Positions 53,779-62,774 of a DNA stretch of 64,000 nucleotides are shown one piece after another. Under the pieces are notes generated by a model. The model was not told the DNA's origin. It saw only the letters and a list, made by a program, of their open reading frames with translations, and did no database searches. Source of the DNA: Rhodococcus pseudokoreensis (GTDB lineage: Bacteria; Actinomycetota; Actinomycetes; Mycobacteriales; Mycobacteriaceae); assembly GCF_017068395.1 (NCBI RefSeq), contig NZ_CP070619.1:8308001-8372000 (forward strand), written 5' to 3'. The translations under genes and the position numbers were made by a program. Position 1 is the first letter of the stretch. Each line of letters opens with the position of its first letter.

Positions 53779-54537
53779 GTGGTGTTGGTACGTCAGCCCG
53801 TCCCGGCGTTCGTGCAACTGGCTGCTCATCCATTGCGGTGGCAGTTGTTGGCGGCGCTGTCCGGCGGCGACTACCGGGTCCGGGAGATGGTGACTCTGCT
53901 GGGAGAGCCGCAGAATCTGGTCTCCTACCACCTGCGCCTGCTGCGTGACGGCGGGCTGGTGAGAGCTACCCGCAGCAGCTTCGACGGCCGCGACAGCTAC
54001 TACCACCTGGATCTGGACTGCTGCGCCGAGATGCTGACCGGCGCGGGCGCCGCGCTGCACCCTGCGCTCGGGCCGAATCCTGTCTCGTCGCAGTTCGATT
54101 CGCAGGCACCTGCGTCAGTGCTGTTCGTGTGCACCGGTAACAGCGCCCGTTCCGTGATGGCGGAGGCTCTGCTGCGGCAGCGCACCAACGGTCGGGTCGA
54201 AGCGCACAGTGCCGGCACCCGTCCCAAACCGGTAATGCACCCGAATGCGGTGCGGGTGCTGCGAGAAGAGTTCGGGATCGACATCTCTGGCCAGAATCCC
54301 CGCCACCTCGACACCCTCGCCGACCACCGGTTCGACACGGTAGTCACATTGTGCGACAAGGCCCGTGAAGTCTGTCCGGACTGCGGCGACGACGTGCACT
54401 GGATCCACTGGAGCATCCCCGACCCGTCGGCTCCCGGCGGCACCGACGAGGACACGTACCCGGCCTTCCAGGCGACCGCCGCCGAGATCGACACCCGCAT
54501 CCGGTACCTCTTATCAATTCTCACCCCCGAAGCGTGA
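53779..54537 (+). CDS. ArsR-arsenate reductase (LMWP-type ArsC) fusion protein
   Basis: A 252-aa two-domain protein. Residues 1-95 are an ArsR winged helix (MVTLLGEPQNLVSYHLRLLRDGGLV) with a vicinal Cys pair at 81-82. Residues 110-252 are a low-molecular-weight phosphatase/arsenate reductase with the C-x5-R loop C118-TGNSARS-like and later cysteines in TLCDKAREVCPDC, as needed for the arsenate-reductase disulfide cascade. It would sense arsenite or reduce arsenate to arsenite. No arsenite pump gene is adjacent. GTG at 53779 has no ribosome binding site and is probably leaderless. Confidence 0.88.
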   Translation: MVLVRQPVPAFVQLAAHPLRWQLLAALSGGDYRVREMVTLLGEPQNLVSYHLRLLRDGGLVRATRSSFDGRDSYYHLDLDCCAEMLTGAGAALHPALGPNPVSSQFDSQAPASVLFVCTGNSARSVMAEALLRQRTNGRVEAHSAGTRPKPVMHPNAVRVLREEFGIDISGQNPRHLDTLADHRFDTVVTLCDKAREVCPDCGDDVHWIHWSIPDPSAPGGTDEDTYPAFQATAAEIDTRIRYLLSILTPEA

Positions 54538-54550
54538 AGAGGAGTTTGCG

Positions 54551-54934
54551 ATGATGACGCCACCCGACGAATACGTCAGTGTTCGCTACCTTGTCGATGA
54601 TGTGGCCGCAGCCATCGACTTCTACACCAGCCACCTCGGTTTCGCCCTGCACACTAATCCGGCCCCCGCCTTCGCCGACGTGATCCGCGGCTCGCTGAGG
54701 CTCCTGCTGTCGGGCCCGGCCAGTTCGGGTGCTCGCGCAACCCCGGCCGACAACGCCGGTGCGGGCAGAAACCGAGTTCACCTCATCGTCGGCGACCTCG
54801 ACGCCGAACTCACCCGCCTGCGCGATGCCGGCGTCGCATTCCGCAGCGATGTGGTGGCCGGTCCGGGCGGGCGCCAGATCCTGATCGCCGACCCGGCCGG
54901 CAACCTGATCGAACTCTTCCAGCCCGGCGTCTGA
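54551..54934 (+). CDS. VOC family protein
   Basis: A 127-aa glyoxalase/bleomycin-resistance-fold protein with D-Y-T-S-H-L-G-F near the start and GRQILIADPAGNLIELF at the end. It has no cysteine, so it is not an ArsI C-As lyase although it lies 13 bases after the ArsR-ArsC gene. GAGGAG precedes the ATG. Its role is unknown. Confidence 0.78.
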   Translation: MMTPPDEYVSVRYLVDDVAAAIDFYTSHLGFALHTNPAPAFADVIRGSLRLLLSGPASSGARATPADNAGAGRNRVHLIVGDLDAELTRLRDAGVAFRSDVVAGPGGRQILIADPAGNLIELFQPGV

Positions 54935-55035
54935 GGGCCGGCGGGATCGGCTGGCCGACTACGTGTCGCTGATCGACCACGACACGCGCTACCGTGAACA
55001 CCGTCCACCGTCATGTCGACAGCGGGGAGTGGTGA

Positions 55036-55773
55036 GTGAAGATGTGGATCAGGTGTTTCCAGGCCTCCCCGAACGCATCCGGGGTTTTGCTGTGCTTTCC
55101 ACATGGTGGTGGGACAGCAAGTGCCTACCGAAAGTTGGCCGAGGCACTTTTCCCGCGGGTCGAGTTGCTCGCGGTGCAGTATCCGGGTCGGCAGGATCGC
55201 CTCGGCGACCACATGATTTCCGACATCGGCGCTATCGCGGAGCAGGTGGTGCGCGAGTCGACTCCGCCTGCGGGTAGGCGTCTTGCAGTGTTCGGTCACA
55301 GTATGGGTGCCACAGTTGCGTTCGAGGCGGCGCGACGGTTCGAGCAGCGAGGTCACGCGCTCGTGGCACTGTTCGTCTCTGGTCGAACGGCACCGAGTGT
55401 CGTCCAGCCGACAATGTTGCACTTGGCCGGCGATCAGGCCTTGCTCGGCGACATGCGCCGGCTCGGCGGTGCGGACTCGAATGTGGTGCAGATGCTGATC
55501 GAGAACCCCGACCTTGCAGAGATGGTGTTACCGAGCGTGCGTAACGACTACAAGGCAGTGGAGACCTACAGGTACAAGTCCGGGCCGGACGTATCATGTC
55601 CGATTGTTGCCCTTCGCGGCGACGCCGACCCGTCGGTGACCGACACCGACATCCGGCTCTGGAGCTACTTCACGACCGGGTCCTTCGACACCCGCGAATT
55701 CTCGGGCAGTCATTTCTATATAGATGACCACGTGGACGAGATCGCTTCACTGGTCGGCTCCAGGTTCGACTGA
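55036..55773 (+). CDS. type II thioesterase
   Basis: A 245-aa alpha/beta hydrolase of the GrsT/RifR thioesterase family. It has FPHGGGTASAYR, the nucleophile elbow GHSMGATVAFE near residue 93, the Asp in LRGDADPSVTD and the catalytic His in SGSHFYI. Such enzymes clear stalled polyketide or peptide synthases, yet no synthase gene is in the window. GTG start with GGGGAG upstream. Confidence 0.85.
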   Translation: MKMWIRCFQASPNASGVLLCFPHGGGTASAYRKLAEALFPRVELLAVQYPGRQDRLGDHMISDIGAIAEQVVRESTPPAGRRLAVFGHSMGATVAFEAARRFEQRGHALVALFVSGRTAPSVVQPTMLHLAGDQALLGDMRRLGGADSNVVQMLIENPDLAEMVLPSVRNDYKAVETYRYKSGPDVSCPIVALRGDADPSVTDTDIRLWSYFTTGSFDTREFSGSHFYIDDHVDEIASLVGSRFD

Positions 55774-55889
55774 GCCCGACGAAACAGGTAGCAGACCGAT
55801 CAGGAATAAAGAAGCGCCGGTCTCGGACTGCCCTTAGCGTGGACATAGAGCGGTCGCCGACGCGACCGCCGGACTCTGAGGAGACAAGT

Positions 55890-56219
55890 ATGAGTGCCAC
55901 GATCCGCAGCCTGGTGATTCCGGTGTCCGACCTGGACGCCGCGAAGGCCGTCTACACCGCGCTGCTCGGCGAACCGCACACCGACCAGCCCTACTACGTC
56001 GGATACAACGTCGACGGCTTCGAGGTCGCCTTGAACCCAGGCGAAGAGGGCGGGGGACCGGTGGCCTTCGCCGATGTCGAGGATCTCGATGCGGCCCGCG
56101 CGACCCTGCTCGCGGCAGGTGCGACCGAGCGCAGTGCCCCGCGCCAGGTAACGCCGGAGGCGCGGGTATGCGTGCTCGCCGATGCCGATGGCAACCCGAT
56201 CGGTCTTCGCGGCAAGTAG
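55890..56219 (+). CDS. VOC family protein
   Basis: A 109-aa glyoxalase-fold protein (SLVIPVSDLDAAKAVYTALLGEP start, VCVLADADGNPIGLRG end). GAGGAG lies upstream of the ATG. No ligand residues can be assigned with confidence. It could be a lyase or an antibiotic-binding protein. Confidence 0.78.
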   Translation: MSATIRSLVIPVSDLDAAKAVYTALLGEPHTDQPYYVGYNVDGFEVALNPGEEGGGPVAFADVEDLDAARATLLAAGATERSAPRQVTPEARVCVLADADGNPIGLRGK

Positions 56220-56323
56220 ACCTCGGTGCGGCCGGGACCCGCTGCCATGTTCGGCGGGTCTCGGCCCTTGTCCGCTTTCTATCACGCGCGACGCCCGAAG
56301 TGGTCGGTGGACGCGAGAGGCAA

Positions 56324-57514
56324 TTACCGCACGGTACCCAGTAATTCGTCGGAGATGATGCGCATCTGGATCTCGCTGGTGCCCTCGAAGATCTTCGTCA
56401 ACCGGGCATCGCGCCAGTGCCGCTCCACCTGGAAGTCGGTGGTGTACCCGGCGCCGCCGTGGATCTGCACCGCCTCACTGGTCACCCGCTCCGCCATCTC
56501 CGTCGCCACCAACTTGCACATCGACGCCTCCAACGAACACCGCCGACCGGTATCGATATCGGTGGCCACCGCATACATCAACTGCCGCGCCGCCTCGATA
56601 TCGGCGGCCATCTTCGCGACCTTGAACCGCAGATGCTGAAAATCCGCCAACTCCCGCCCGAACTGCCGCCGGGTGTGCAGATACGCGATCGAATCCTCCA
56701 ACGCCGCCCGCGCCAACCCGATCGCCCGCGCCGCCGTGTGCGCCCGCCCCACCTCCAACCCGGACACCGCCAGGTAGAAGCCCTTGCCCTCCTCCCCGAG
56801 CATCGCGGTCGCCGGCACCCGGACATTGTCGAACGACAACTCCCAGGTGCTCCACCCGAAATACCCGATCTTGCGGATCTTCGTCCCACTGATCCCGGCC
56901 GGGAACCCACCCCGCTCCTTGTCGATCAGGAACGCGCTGATCCCCCGGTGCGGTTTCGCCGGATCCTTGTGCGGGTCGGTGCGCGCGAACAACACCAGAT
57001 AATCGGCCTCGTCGGCGTACGTGCACCACATCTTCGTGCCACTGACCACCCACTCGTCGCCGTCACGGGTCGCCCGGCAGGACATGTTCGCCACATCCGA
57101 CCCGGCCTCGGCCTCCGACAACGCGTACGCCCCCAGATACTCACCGCGGGCGACCTTCGGCAGCAGCGCCGCCTCCTGCTCCGGGGTGAACCCGCCGCCC
57201 ATCCCGTTGCCGCGGGCCAGCAGTCCGGACACACTCATCCAGGCCCGCGACAACTCCTCCGCGACCAGGCAGTACTCGAACACCCCCAACCCGAGACCGC
57301 CGTGTTCCTCCGGGATCATGATCCCGAAGAACCCGACCTCGGCCATCGCCTTCTTCAACGTGTCCGGGATGGTGCCCTGCACCGGATCCAACTCGTTCGC
57401 GACCGGCAGCACCTGCGTCATCGCGAACTCGCGAGCCAGGTCCCGGATCGCCAGGCGGTCCTCGGTCAGATACCGCGGTGAATCGGTACGCGGCTGCGAC
57501 GGCCGATGCGTCAT
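56324..57514 (-). CDS. acyl-CoA dehydrogenase
   Basis: A 396-aa flavin-dependent acyl-CoA dehydrogenase, the normal length. Visible motifs are AYALSEAEAGSD (FAD/substrate loop), WCTYADEADYLVL and the C-terminal QIHGGAGYTTDFQVERHWRDARLTKIFEGTSEIQ, which includes the flavin contacts. A catalytic Glu is expected in the FEGTSE segment. It forms the 2,3-enoyl-CoA in beta-oxidation. ATG at 57514 has AAGGAG 6 nt upstream. Confidence 0.92.
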   Translation of the reverse strand: MTHRPSQPRTDSPRYLTEDRLAIRDLAREFAMTQVLPVANELDPVQGTIPDTLKKAMAEVGFFGIMIPEEHGGLGLGVFEYCLVAEELSRAWMSVSGLLARGNGMGGGFTPEQEAALLPKVARGEYLGAYALSEAEAGSDVANMSCRATRDGDEWVVSGTKMWCTYADEADYLVLFARTDPHKDPAKPHRGISAFLIDKERGGFPAGISGTKIRKIGYFGWSTWELSFDNVRVPATAMLGEEGKGFYLAVSGLEVGRAHTAARAIGLARAALEDSIAYLHTRRQFGRELADFQHLRFKVAKMAADIEAARQLMYAVATDIDTGRRCSLEASMCKLVATEMAERVTSEAVQIHGGAGYTTDFQVERHWRDARLTKIFEGTSEIQMRIISDELLGTVR

Positions 57515-57789
57515 GAAGGCTCCTTCGGTTGTGCAAAAGGCTACAACAATTTGTGCGGCCAAATCTAGACCCAATCGGCAATGCTGTCATTCCCCATTCC
57601 CTCTGCTGCACGCAACATCGCGCAGTTGAGAGGACTGCGATTGACATGACCGCTGCTCGTGAGGGAATGTGGCCGTACAAATCCCTGAATGAAGTCGATC
57701 CGGCAGGAGGTACCACCGGGGGCTGGGGAAACCGGCCCTACCTCTCGACAGTCGTCCGCCGACCTGCCACCACGATCGAGTGCATTGGA

Positions 57790-58443
57790 CTAGGGGTGGG
57801 GGAGCGGATTCGCGTCCCTGGTGCCGAGTAGTGCTGTCATCACAGCGATCTCGTTGCTCTGGTCGCGGATCATCCCGCGCGCGACGCGGCGGATCGGTTC
57901 CGAGGCGACCGCGTGGATGGCGGCCTCGGCCATGTCGACGCCTCCCTGGTGGTGCCGGATCATGAGTTGCAGAAAGAGTGCCTCGGCGTCTGGTCCGTGC
58001 AGGCCGGCGAGCCGGATGATCTCGCTGGTGCTCGCCATTCCCGGCATGGGTGCGCCGCCCTGTTCGCTCATGACGTGATCGGAACCGTGCATCCACTGCA
58101 TCGGATGCGCTGTGGTGAAGGGTTCGTCGAAGAGGTTGAGCCAGCCCCGCATCGTCGCAATCTCGGAAGTCTGCGCCACGACGATCTGGTCGGCGATGAC
58201 CCGGATCTGCGGGTCGACGTCCTGCGGCAGTGTCTGGGCGATCTGCACCGCCTGCTCGTGGTGCGCCGACATGTCCTGTGCGAAACCGACGTCGGCCGGG
58301 GACAGCTCAATCCCGACGGTGACGGTGCCGCGCGCCGACTGCAGCCACATTCCGGCCACAATTCCGCCGGCACCGAGCAGCACGGCGCACAGCAACAGGA
58401 CGAGGGGGCGACGGAACCGCGACCACCGCGTGTCACTGCCCAT
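57790..58443 (-). CDS. DUF305 family exported/membrane-anchored protein
   Basis: A 217-aa protein with one N-terminal membrane helix (PLVLLLCAVLLGAGGIVAGMW) and an extracytoplasmic DUF305 domain marked by two His pairs, MSAHHEQAVQIAQ and MIRHHQGGVDMAEAA, plus Met-rich segments. The family is linked to copper and to four-helix-bundle ferritin-like folds; metal binding is inferred. Its start overlaps the stop of the LVIVD gene by 11 bases. Confidence 0.85.
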   Translation of the reverse strand: MGSDTRWSRFRRPLVLLLCAVLLGAGGIVAGMWLQSARGTVTVGIELSPADVGFAQDMSAHHEQAVQIAQTLPQDVDPQIRVIADQIVVAQTSEIATMRGWLNLFDEPFTTAHPMQWMHGSDHVMSEQGGAPMPGMASTSEIIRLAGLHGPDAEALFLQLMIRHHQGGVDMAEAAIHAVASEPIRRVARGMIRDQSNEIAVMTALLGTRDANPLPHP

Positions 58444-59992
58444 AGGTCGAAGCCTGATTCGCCGGTGCTCGATAGACCGAGTCGTCCAACTGGAGCGCCA
58501 TGAAACCGTTGTCGCTGCACGAGGTCCAGATCTGGTTGCCGTGGAATTCCGGCGGCGAGAAGCACCAATCCGCGGACAGGTCGCCGAACGCCACCATGCC
58601 CGCGCGTGGACCGAACGCGACCCGCGGATCCGTCTTGCCCTCGAAGACCGCGCGGGCGAGCGGAACGAAATCGAAGAGCGACACACCGATCAGCGAGGAC
58701 AGCGCGTGTGGTGAATTGGTCAACTGGAGATTCTTGCCGGTCTGCGCCGGCGGGTTGTAGTAGGCGATCTCCCAGATGCCGTCCAGGTCGCGGATGTCGA
58801 ACACACGGATCCCGGACGACTCCCAGGAACACGCGAGCGCGGTCGGATCCGTGGGGCGGTCGACGACGCAGTAGTGCGGATCGTAGGAGAAGACCGAGCC
58901 GCCTTGCGAGGACCGAAGGTTCGCGGCGGCGTTGGCGGGAAGCTGGATCTCGAGCTTGATCCTCTGCACGATGTCGGCGTGCGCCGGGTCGGCGACGTCG
59001 AAGACCTTGATCCCACCGCCACCGGTTTCGTCGACGGTGAAGATGTAGGGCTTCCCCCCGTACGTGACCGGAATGCTGTGCTGATTGAAAAACCCGTCGG
59101 TCCACAGATAGGTGGCGAGTTGCGGCACGGTGGGATACGGGTCGCCGCGTTGCACCGCGCTGATGTCGAGGACGGTGATCCCCCCGAGGTTGGACAGGTA
59201 CATCCGGTTCCCGTCGGGGGTGATGCCGAAACCGTGCCCGCCGAGTCCGTGCAGTCCCTGCCAGGTGATGTGTGGCTCGGCCGGGTTTCTGATGTCGATG
59301 GCGGTGAGGAATCCTGGGGCGGGACCGGACACCCAGTAGGTGTTGCCGTCGGGGGAGAAGCCGCCCTCGTGCGAGATGAACGGCAGCGGCATGGTGACGT
59401 CGGTTCCGGCACCTCGGTTGAGCAATCGAGGGTGGGCGCAGTCGGATATGTCGTAGACGGAGAAGTAGCCGGTGCCTAGAGCTGCCGGGACCGCGGTGGC
59501 CGCGAGCAGCTTGCGTGCCTTGTTGACCTTCAGACTCTCCCAGGTACCGCCCAGCATCGCGGGTTCGTTCAGGGTCGTGGACAGCACCGGCTGGGCGGGG
59601 TTCGACACGTCGAGCACCTGCACTCCAGGTGTGTTGGGGTCCAGCAGGTTCCCGGGGAAGAACGTGCTGGTGTAGGAGCAGTGGTCATAGGTCACCGACA
59701 GCAGGCCACCCCCGCGATCCTGCAGGCCCCCGATCAGCGACATGTTGCATTGATAACCCTGGGTGCTTCGTCCGCTGTTGCGGTCTTCGGCCGGAACGTC
59801 GCCCTGCATACCCGTCTCCGGCAGCGAACCGGGACCGCAGTCCGCCCGCGGGACGGCTGTCGAACCGACGTCGTTGAAGAAGAACGTCTCGGCCGATGCG
59901 ATGGCGGGCGCGGGGCTGGTCGCGACTCCGAGAACGACCGACACGGCAAGGGCGGAGGTAGCCACACCTCGCCGCATTTTGGCGATCCGCAT
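58433..59992 (-). CDS. exported LVIVD-repeat (beta-propeller-like) protein
   Basis: A 519-aa secreted protein with a signal peptide (ALAVSVVLGVATSPAPAIASA) and repeated blades of the LVIVD type (VQVLDVSNPAQPVLS, FSVYDISDCAHPRLL, ITVLDISAVQRGD, GIKVFDVADPAHADIV). Several Cys in the N-terminal part may form disulfides. ATG at 59992 has GGGGGGAG upstream. Its partner, the DUF305 protein, is translationally coupled. The function is unknown. Confidence 0.82.
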   Translation of the reverse strand: MRIAKMRRGVATSALAVSVVLGVATSPAPAIASAETFFFNDVGSTAVPRADCGPGSLPETGMQGDVPAEDRNSGRSTQGYQCNMSLIGGLQDRGGGLLSVTYDHCSYTSTFFPGNLLDPNTPGVQVLDVSNPAQPVLSTTLNEPAMLGGTWESLKVNKARKLLAATAVPAALGTGYFSVYDISDCAHPRLLNRGAGTDVTMPLPFISHEGGFSPDGNTYWVSGPAPGFLTAIDIRNPAEPHITWQGLHGLGGHGFGITPDGNRMYLSNLGGITVLDISAVQRGDPYPTVPQLATYLWTDGFFNQHSIPVTYGGKPYIFTVDETGGGGIKVFDVADPAHADIVQRIKLEIQLPANAAANLRSSQGGSVFSYDPHYCVVDRPTDPTALACSWESSGIRVFDIRDLDGIWEIAYYNPPAQTGKNLQLTNSPHALSSLIGVSLFDFVPLARAVFEGKTDPRVAFGPRAGMVAFGDLSADWCFSPPEFHGNQIWTSCSDNGFMALQLDDSVYRAPANQASTYGQ

Positions 59993-60136
59993 CACGAACT
60001 CCCCCCGCCGTGGACTCGACTACGCGAACGCTAGCAATCAGTACTCGAGTTCACACACAAATCGGCCAACTCAGCGAAACCCGCGTGCGGGCGGGCGACC
60101 ATCCCGCCGGAGTGCGGGCGGAGTGGGACGGATCCT

Positions 60137-60142
60137 TACACT
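60137..60142 (+). promoter_or_regulatory. leaderless -10 box of exonuclease III
   Basis: TACACT lies 7 nt before the GTG at 60150, and no ribosome binding site is present. Confidence 0.55.
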
Positions 60143-60149
60143 GTGTCCC

Positions 60150-61064
60150 GTGCGAATCGCGACCTTCAACATCAACGGGATCCGCGCGGCGCAGCGGCGC
60201 GGCTTCGAGGAGTGGCTGGGCGAGCGTGAACCCGACGTCGTCGCGCTGCAGGAGGTCCGCGCTCGTGCCGCCGCCATCCCACGGGGGGTGTTCGGCCGGT
60301 ATCACCTCGCATACGACGAGGGCGAGTTCGCCGGGCGCAACGGTGTCGCGATCCTCACCCGGTGCGCGCCCGTCGCGGTCCGGACGTGGAGCGGTACGGC
60401 GCTGGTACAGGCGCCGGGTGAAACGCACATCGAGAGAGTCGAACTGGATCCGGATCCGTTGGCTCGGGGGCTGGGGGAGTTCGCGAACCATGGCCGGTAC
60501 ATCGAGGTCGACCTCGCCGAGTCCCCGATCACCGTCGTCTCGATGTATCTGCCGAAGGGCGGACTGCCCGCCCATCTCCAGAAGCCCGGGCGGATGCGGG
60601 AGGCACCCGACGGGGGCGCCCGCTACGACCGCAAGATGCGTTTTCTGTCCGCGTTTGCGCGCCAGCTGACCCGCTCGCGCCGCACGGCTCGCGCACGGGG
60701 CAGGGAACTGCTGTTGATGGGTGACCTCAACATTGCGCACACCCGATACGACGTTCGGAACTGGCGGCGCAGCAATCAGGCCGAGGGCTATCTGCCGGAA
60801 GAGCGCGAGTGGTTCGACTCCATCGTGTCGCCGCGCACCCTCGTCGATGTCGTCCGGCGACACCATCCGGACGTCGACGGTCCGTACTCGTGGTGGTCGT
60901 GGCTGGGACAGTCGTTCGTGAACGACGTCGGCTGGCGCATCGACTACCACCTCGCGACGCCGCAACTGGCGCGGGCTGCGGTGACAGCCGGCACCGACCG
61001 GGACCCGGCGGCGGATCGCCGGATGAGCGATCACGCGCCGGTCGTCGTCGATTACGACTTCTGA
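60150..61064 (+). CDS. xth: exodeoxyribonuclease III
   Basis: A 304-aa exonuclease/AP endonuclease of the EEP superfamily, acting in base-excision repair. It has IATFNINGIRAA, the catalytic Glu in LQEVRA, YLPKGG, the GDLNIAHTRYD metal/catalytic Asp-Asn motif, and the C-terminal SDHAPVVVDY with catalytic His. GTG at 60150 gives the correct family N-terminus; the frame to 59763 is spurious. Confidence 0.92.
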   Translation: MRIATFNINGIRAAQRRGFEEWLGEREPDVVALQEVRARAAAIPRGVFGRYHLAYDEGEFAGRNGVAILTRCAPVAVRTWSGTALVQAPGETHIERVELDPDPLARGLGEFANHGRYIEVDLAESPITVVSMYLPKGGLPAHLQKPGRMREAPDGGARYDRKMRFLSAFARQLTRSRRTARARGRELLLMGDLNIAHTRYDVRNWRRSNQAEGYLPEEREWFDSIVSPRTLVDVVRRHHPDVDGPYSWWSWLGQSFVNDVGWRIDYHLATPQLARAAVTAGTDRDPAADRRMSDHAPVVVDYDF

Positions 61065-61098
61065 GCTGTTCGGGTTGCCGCGTAGGCGGGATCGAGGC

Positions 61099-61461
61099 TC
61101 AGGTGGTCAGCTTCATGGACAGGAAGGCCAAGGTGAACCCGAATTTCCGGATTTCGCTGGGCTGGTCCGGCCGACAAGCCCAGGTGATCAGGTCTCGATC
61201 GGCGACCAGGTCGGCCGCGCGACGACGCGACTCCTCGGGGTCGGGCGGTGTTGCCCGCAGCGCATCGCCCAGCCGACTCAGGGGTTCGACGAGCGGGATG
61301 AGCTCGGAAGGCGGGCGGTTCTCCGGTGTGAACACCCGCTGAGCGCTCTTGATTACCGTCATCGCCGCGAGCCACGAACCTTCCCAGGTACCGGCCTGGT
61401 CATTCGGTGGGTGCATGGCGTCAGCGTAGACATCGGGCGACGAGTCTCGCTGGGACTTCAT
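61099..61461 (-). CDS. hypothetical protein downstream of Fic gene
   Basis: A 120-aa mainly helical protein I do not recognise. The start is ATG at 61461, 20 bases after the Fic stop, so it is probably co-transcribed. The frame stays open to 62184 only as a shadow of the Fic gene. No signal peptide or metal motif is seen. Confidence 0.55.
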   Translation of the reverse strand: MKSQRDSSPDVYADAMHPPNDQAGTWEGSWLAAMTVIKSAQRVFTPENRPPSELIPLVEPLSRLGDALRATPPDPEESRRRAADLVADRDLITWACRPDQPSEIRKFGFTLAFLSMKLTT

Positions 61462-61481
61462 CGGGCCCGGATCTGACCGCA

Positions 61482-62678
61482 CTATCGGCGGCGTTTGGCG
61501 CGGGCGGCGAACTCGTCCAGCACACGAACGATGTCCTTCGCTTGCCAGATCCGGTTCCGTCGTCCGTCGGTGATCTGGGTGAGAATCTCCGCGTCGACCA
61601 AACGATCGATGGCGATCTGCGCGTTGGCGCCGGTCACCGCGAGCGCAGACATGACCAGTTTGTTGTCGACCACCGGCTGGCGGAGAAGGAGTTCCACCAG
61701 TCGGTGCACCGCCGCGTCCCGCCTCGCCGTGACGCGAGTGCGCCAGTCGGCACGAACCAACTCGAGGTCCTTCACCAGTGTGCGGCCGTTGGCGACCGCA
61801 CCGAATGATGCTTCCGCAATCGCGCGGACGATCGGCTCGATGTTCCCCGACCGGTAGTGGCCGAGCGCCTCGAAATACGCTCCCGTGTCGTGAAGTAGCC
61901 CTGCGGACACCGGGACGGCGACGCTGCGCGTGAGCTGCCCACCGCGAAACATCGCCTGAATCAGCGCACGCCCTACGCGCCCGTTGCCGTCCGGAAACGG
62001 GTGGATGGTTTCGAACTGCGCATGAGCGACCGCTATCTGAGCGATGACGGGCAGATCGACCCGATTGGCGAAGGCGATCAGGTCGTCGATCAGTTCGGGA
62101 ATCCGGTCGTGATGCGGGGGCACGAACTGTGCGGTGTGCGGTCCGAGATTTCCGCCGCCGATCCAGACCTGCTGCTCGCGCCATCGACCGGCAATGGTCG
62201 GGTCACCATTTTCGAGCAGCGCGTGGTGCATCTGGAGAATCGCTTCGGCGTCGATGGCGTCGGACAACTCCAACGCTGCCTGCATTGCGCGGACGTTTCC
62301 GACGATCAGGCGCGCGTTGCGGGAGGCGTGCTCACCGAGTTCGGCCAGCGCAATCTGGCGTGCCCCGCTGGTGAGGTTCTCGATCTCCGAACTCGACGCA
62401 CTCTCGGTGCGCAGCAGGATGGAGGCGAAGGGTGCGGTGATGTGGCCGACCTCGACATCGAACCGGGCGAGTTCGGTAGCAGCTTCTTCTGTCAATGCCT
62501 GCAGTTCGCCGCTCAATAAAAGGGCCCGGTCCGCGATGAATGCCGGTACCGAAGCGCGGTAGGGGCCGGAAGTCAGGCGCTTCTCCCGCCGAGACCCGTA
62601 GTCGGCCGAAGTGCTGGTCCATGGGCGCTGCTCATAGGCGATGCACGGCCATAACTGCCCTCCGGTAGCCGATGCCAT
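61482..62678 (-). CDS. Fic family protein (AMPylator-like)
   Basis: A 398-aa Fic-domain protein with the complete active motif HPFPDGNGRVGR near residue 220, which transfers AMP or another nucleotide to a target hydroxyl. The N-terminal S-x-x-x-E-N inhibitory motif (SSEIEN, near residue 96) marks a class II self-inhibited Fic. The C-terminus has a winged-HTH-like segment (LTQITDGRRNRIWQAKDI). ATG at 62678 is 6 nt from a TATGAT box and is probably leaderless. Confidence 0.87.
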   Translation of the reverse strand: MASATGGQLWPCIAYEQRPWTSTSADYGSRREKRLTSGPYRASVPAFIADRALLLSGELQALTEEAATELARFDVEVGHITAPFASILLRTESASSSEIENLTSGARQIALAELGEHASRNARLIVGNVRAMQAALELSDAIDAEAILQMHHALLENGDPTIAGRWREQQVWIGGGNLGPHTAQFVPPHHDRIPELIDDLIAFANRVDLPVIAQIAVAHAQFETIHPFPDGNGRVGRALIQAMFRGGQLTRSVAVPVSAGLLHDTGAYFEALGHYRSGNIEPIVRAIAEASFGAVANGRTLVKDLELVRADWRTRVTARRDAAVHRLVELLLRQPVVDNKLVMSALAVTGANAQIAIDRLVDAEILTQITDGRRNRIWQAKDIVRVLDEFAARAKRRR

Positions 62679-62684
62679 CGAACC

Positions 62685-62690
62685 ATCATA
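62685..62690 (-). promoter_or_regulatory. leaderless -10 box of the Fic gene
   Basis: TATGAT lies 6 nt before the ATG at 62678 on the minus strand. It fits the TANNNT consensus, and no ribosome binding site is present. Confidence 0.6.
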
Positions 62691-62774
62691 CTACTGGTTA
62701 CGCGAATATCCGATGGTATGGGCGATTGTCGTGCCGGCATGCCGGGACGTCGGTGATGGGCGTGCGCGTGCCTT

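Noticed and set aside
54551..54934. ArsI (C-As lyase) next to the ArsR-ArsC gene
   Set aside because: The protein has no cysteine at all, whereas ArsI needs a vicinal pair.
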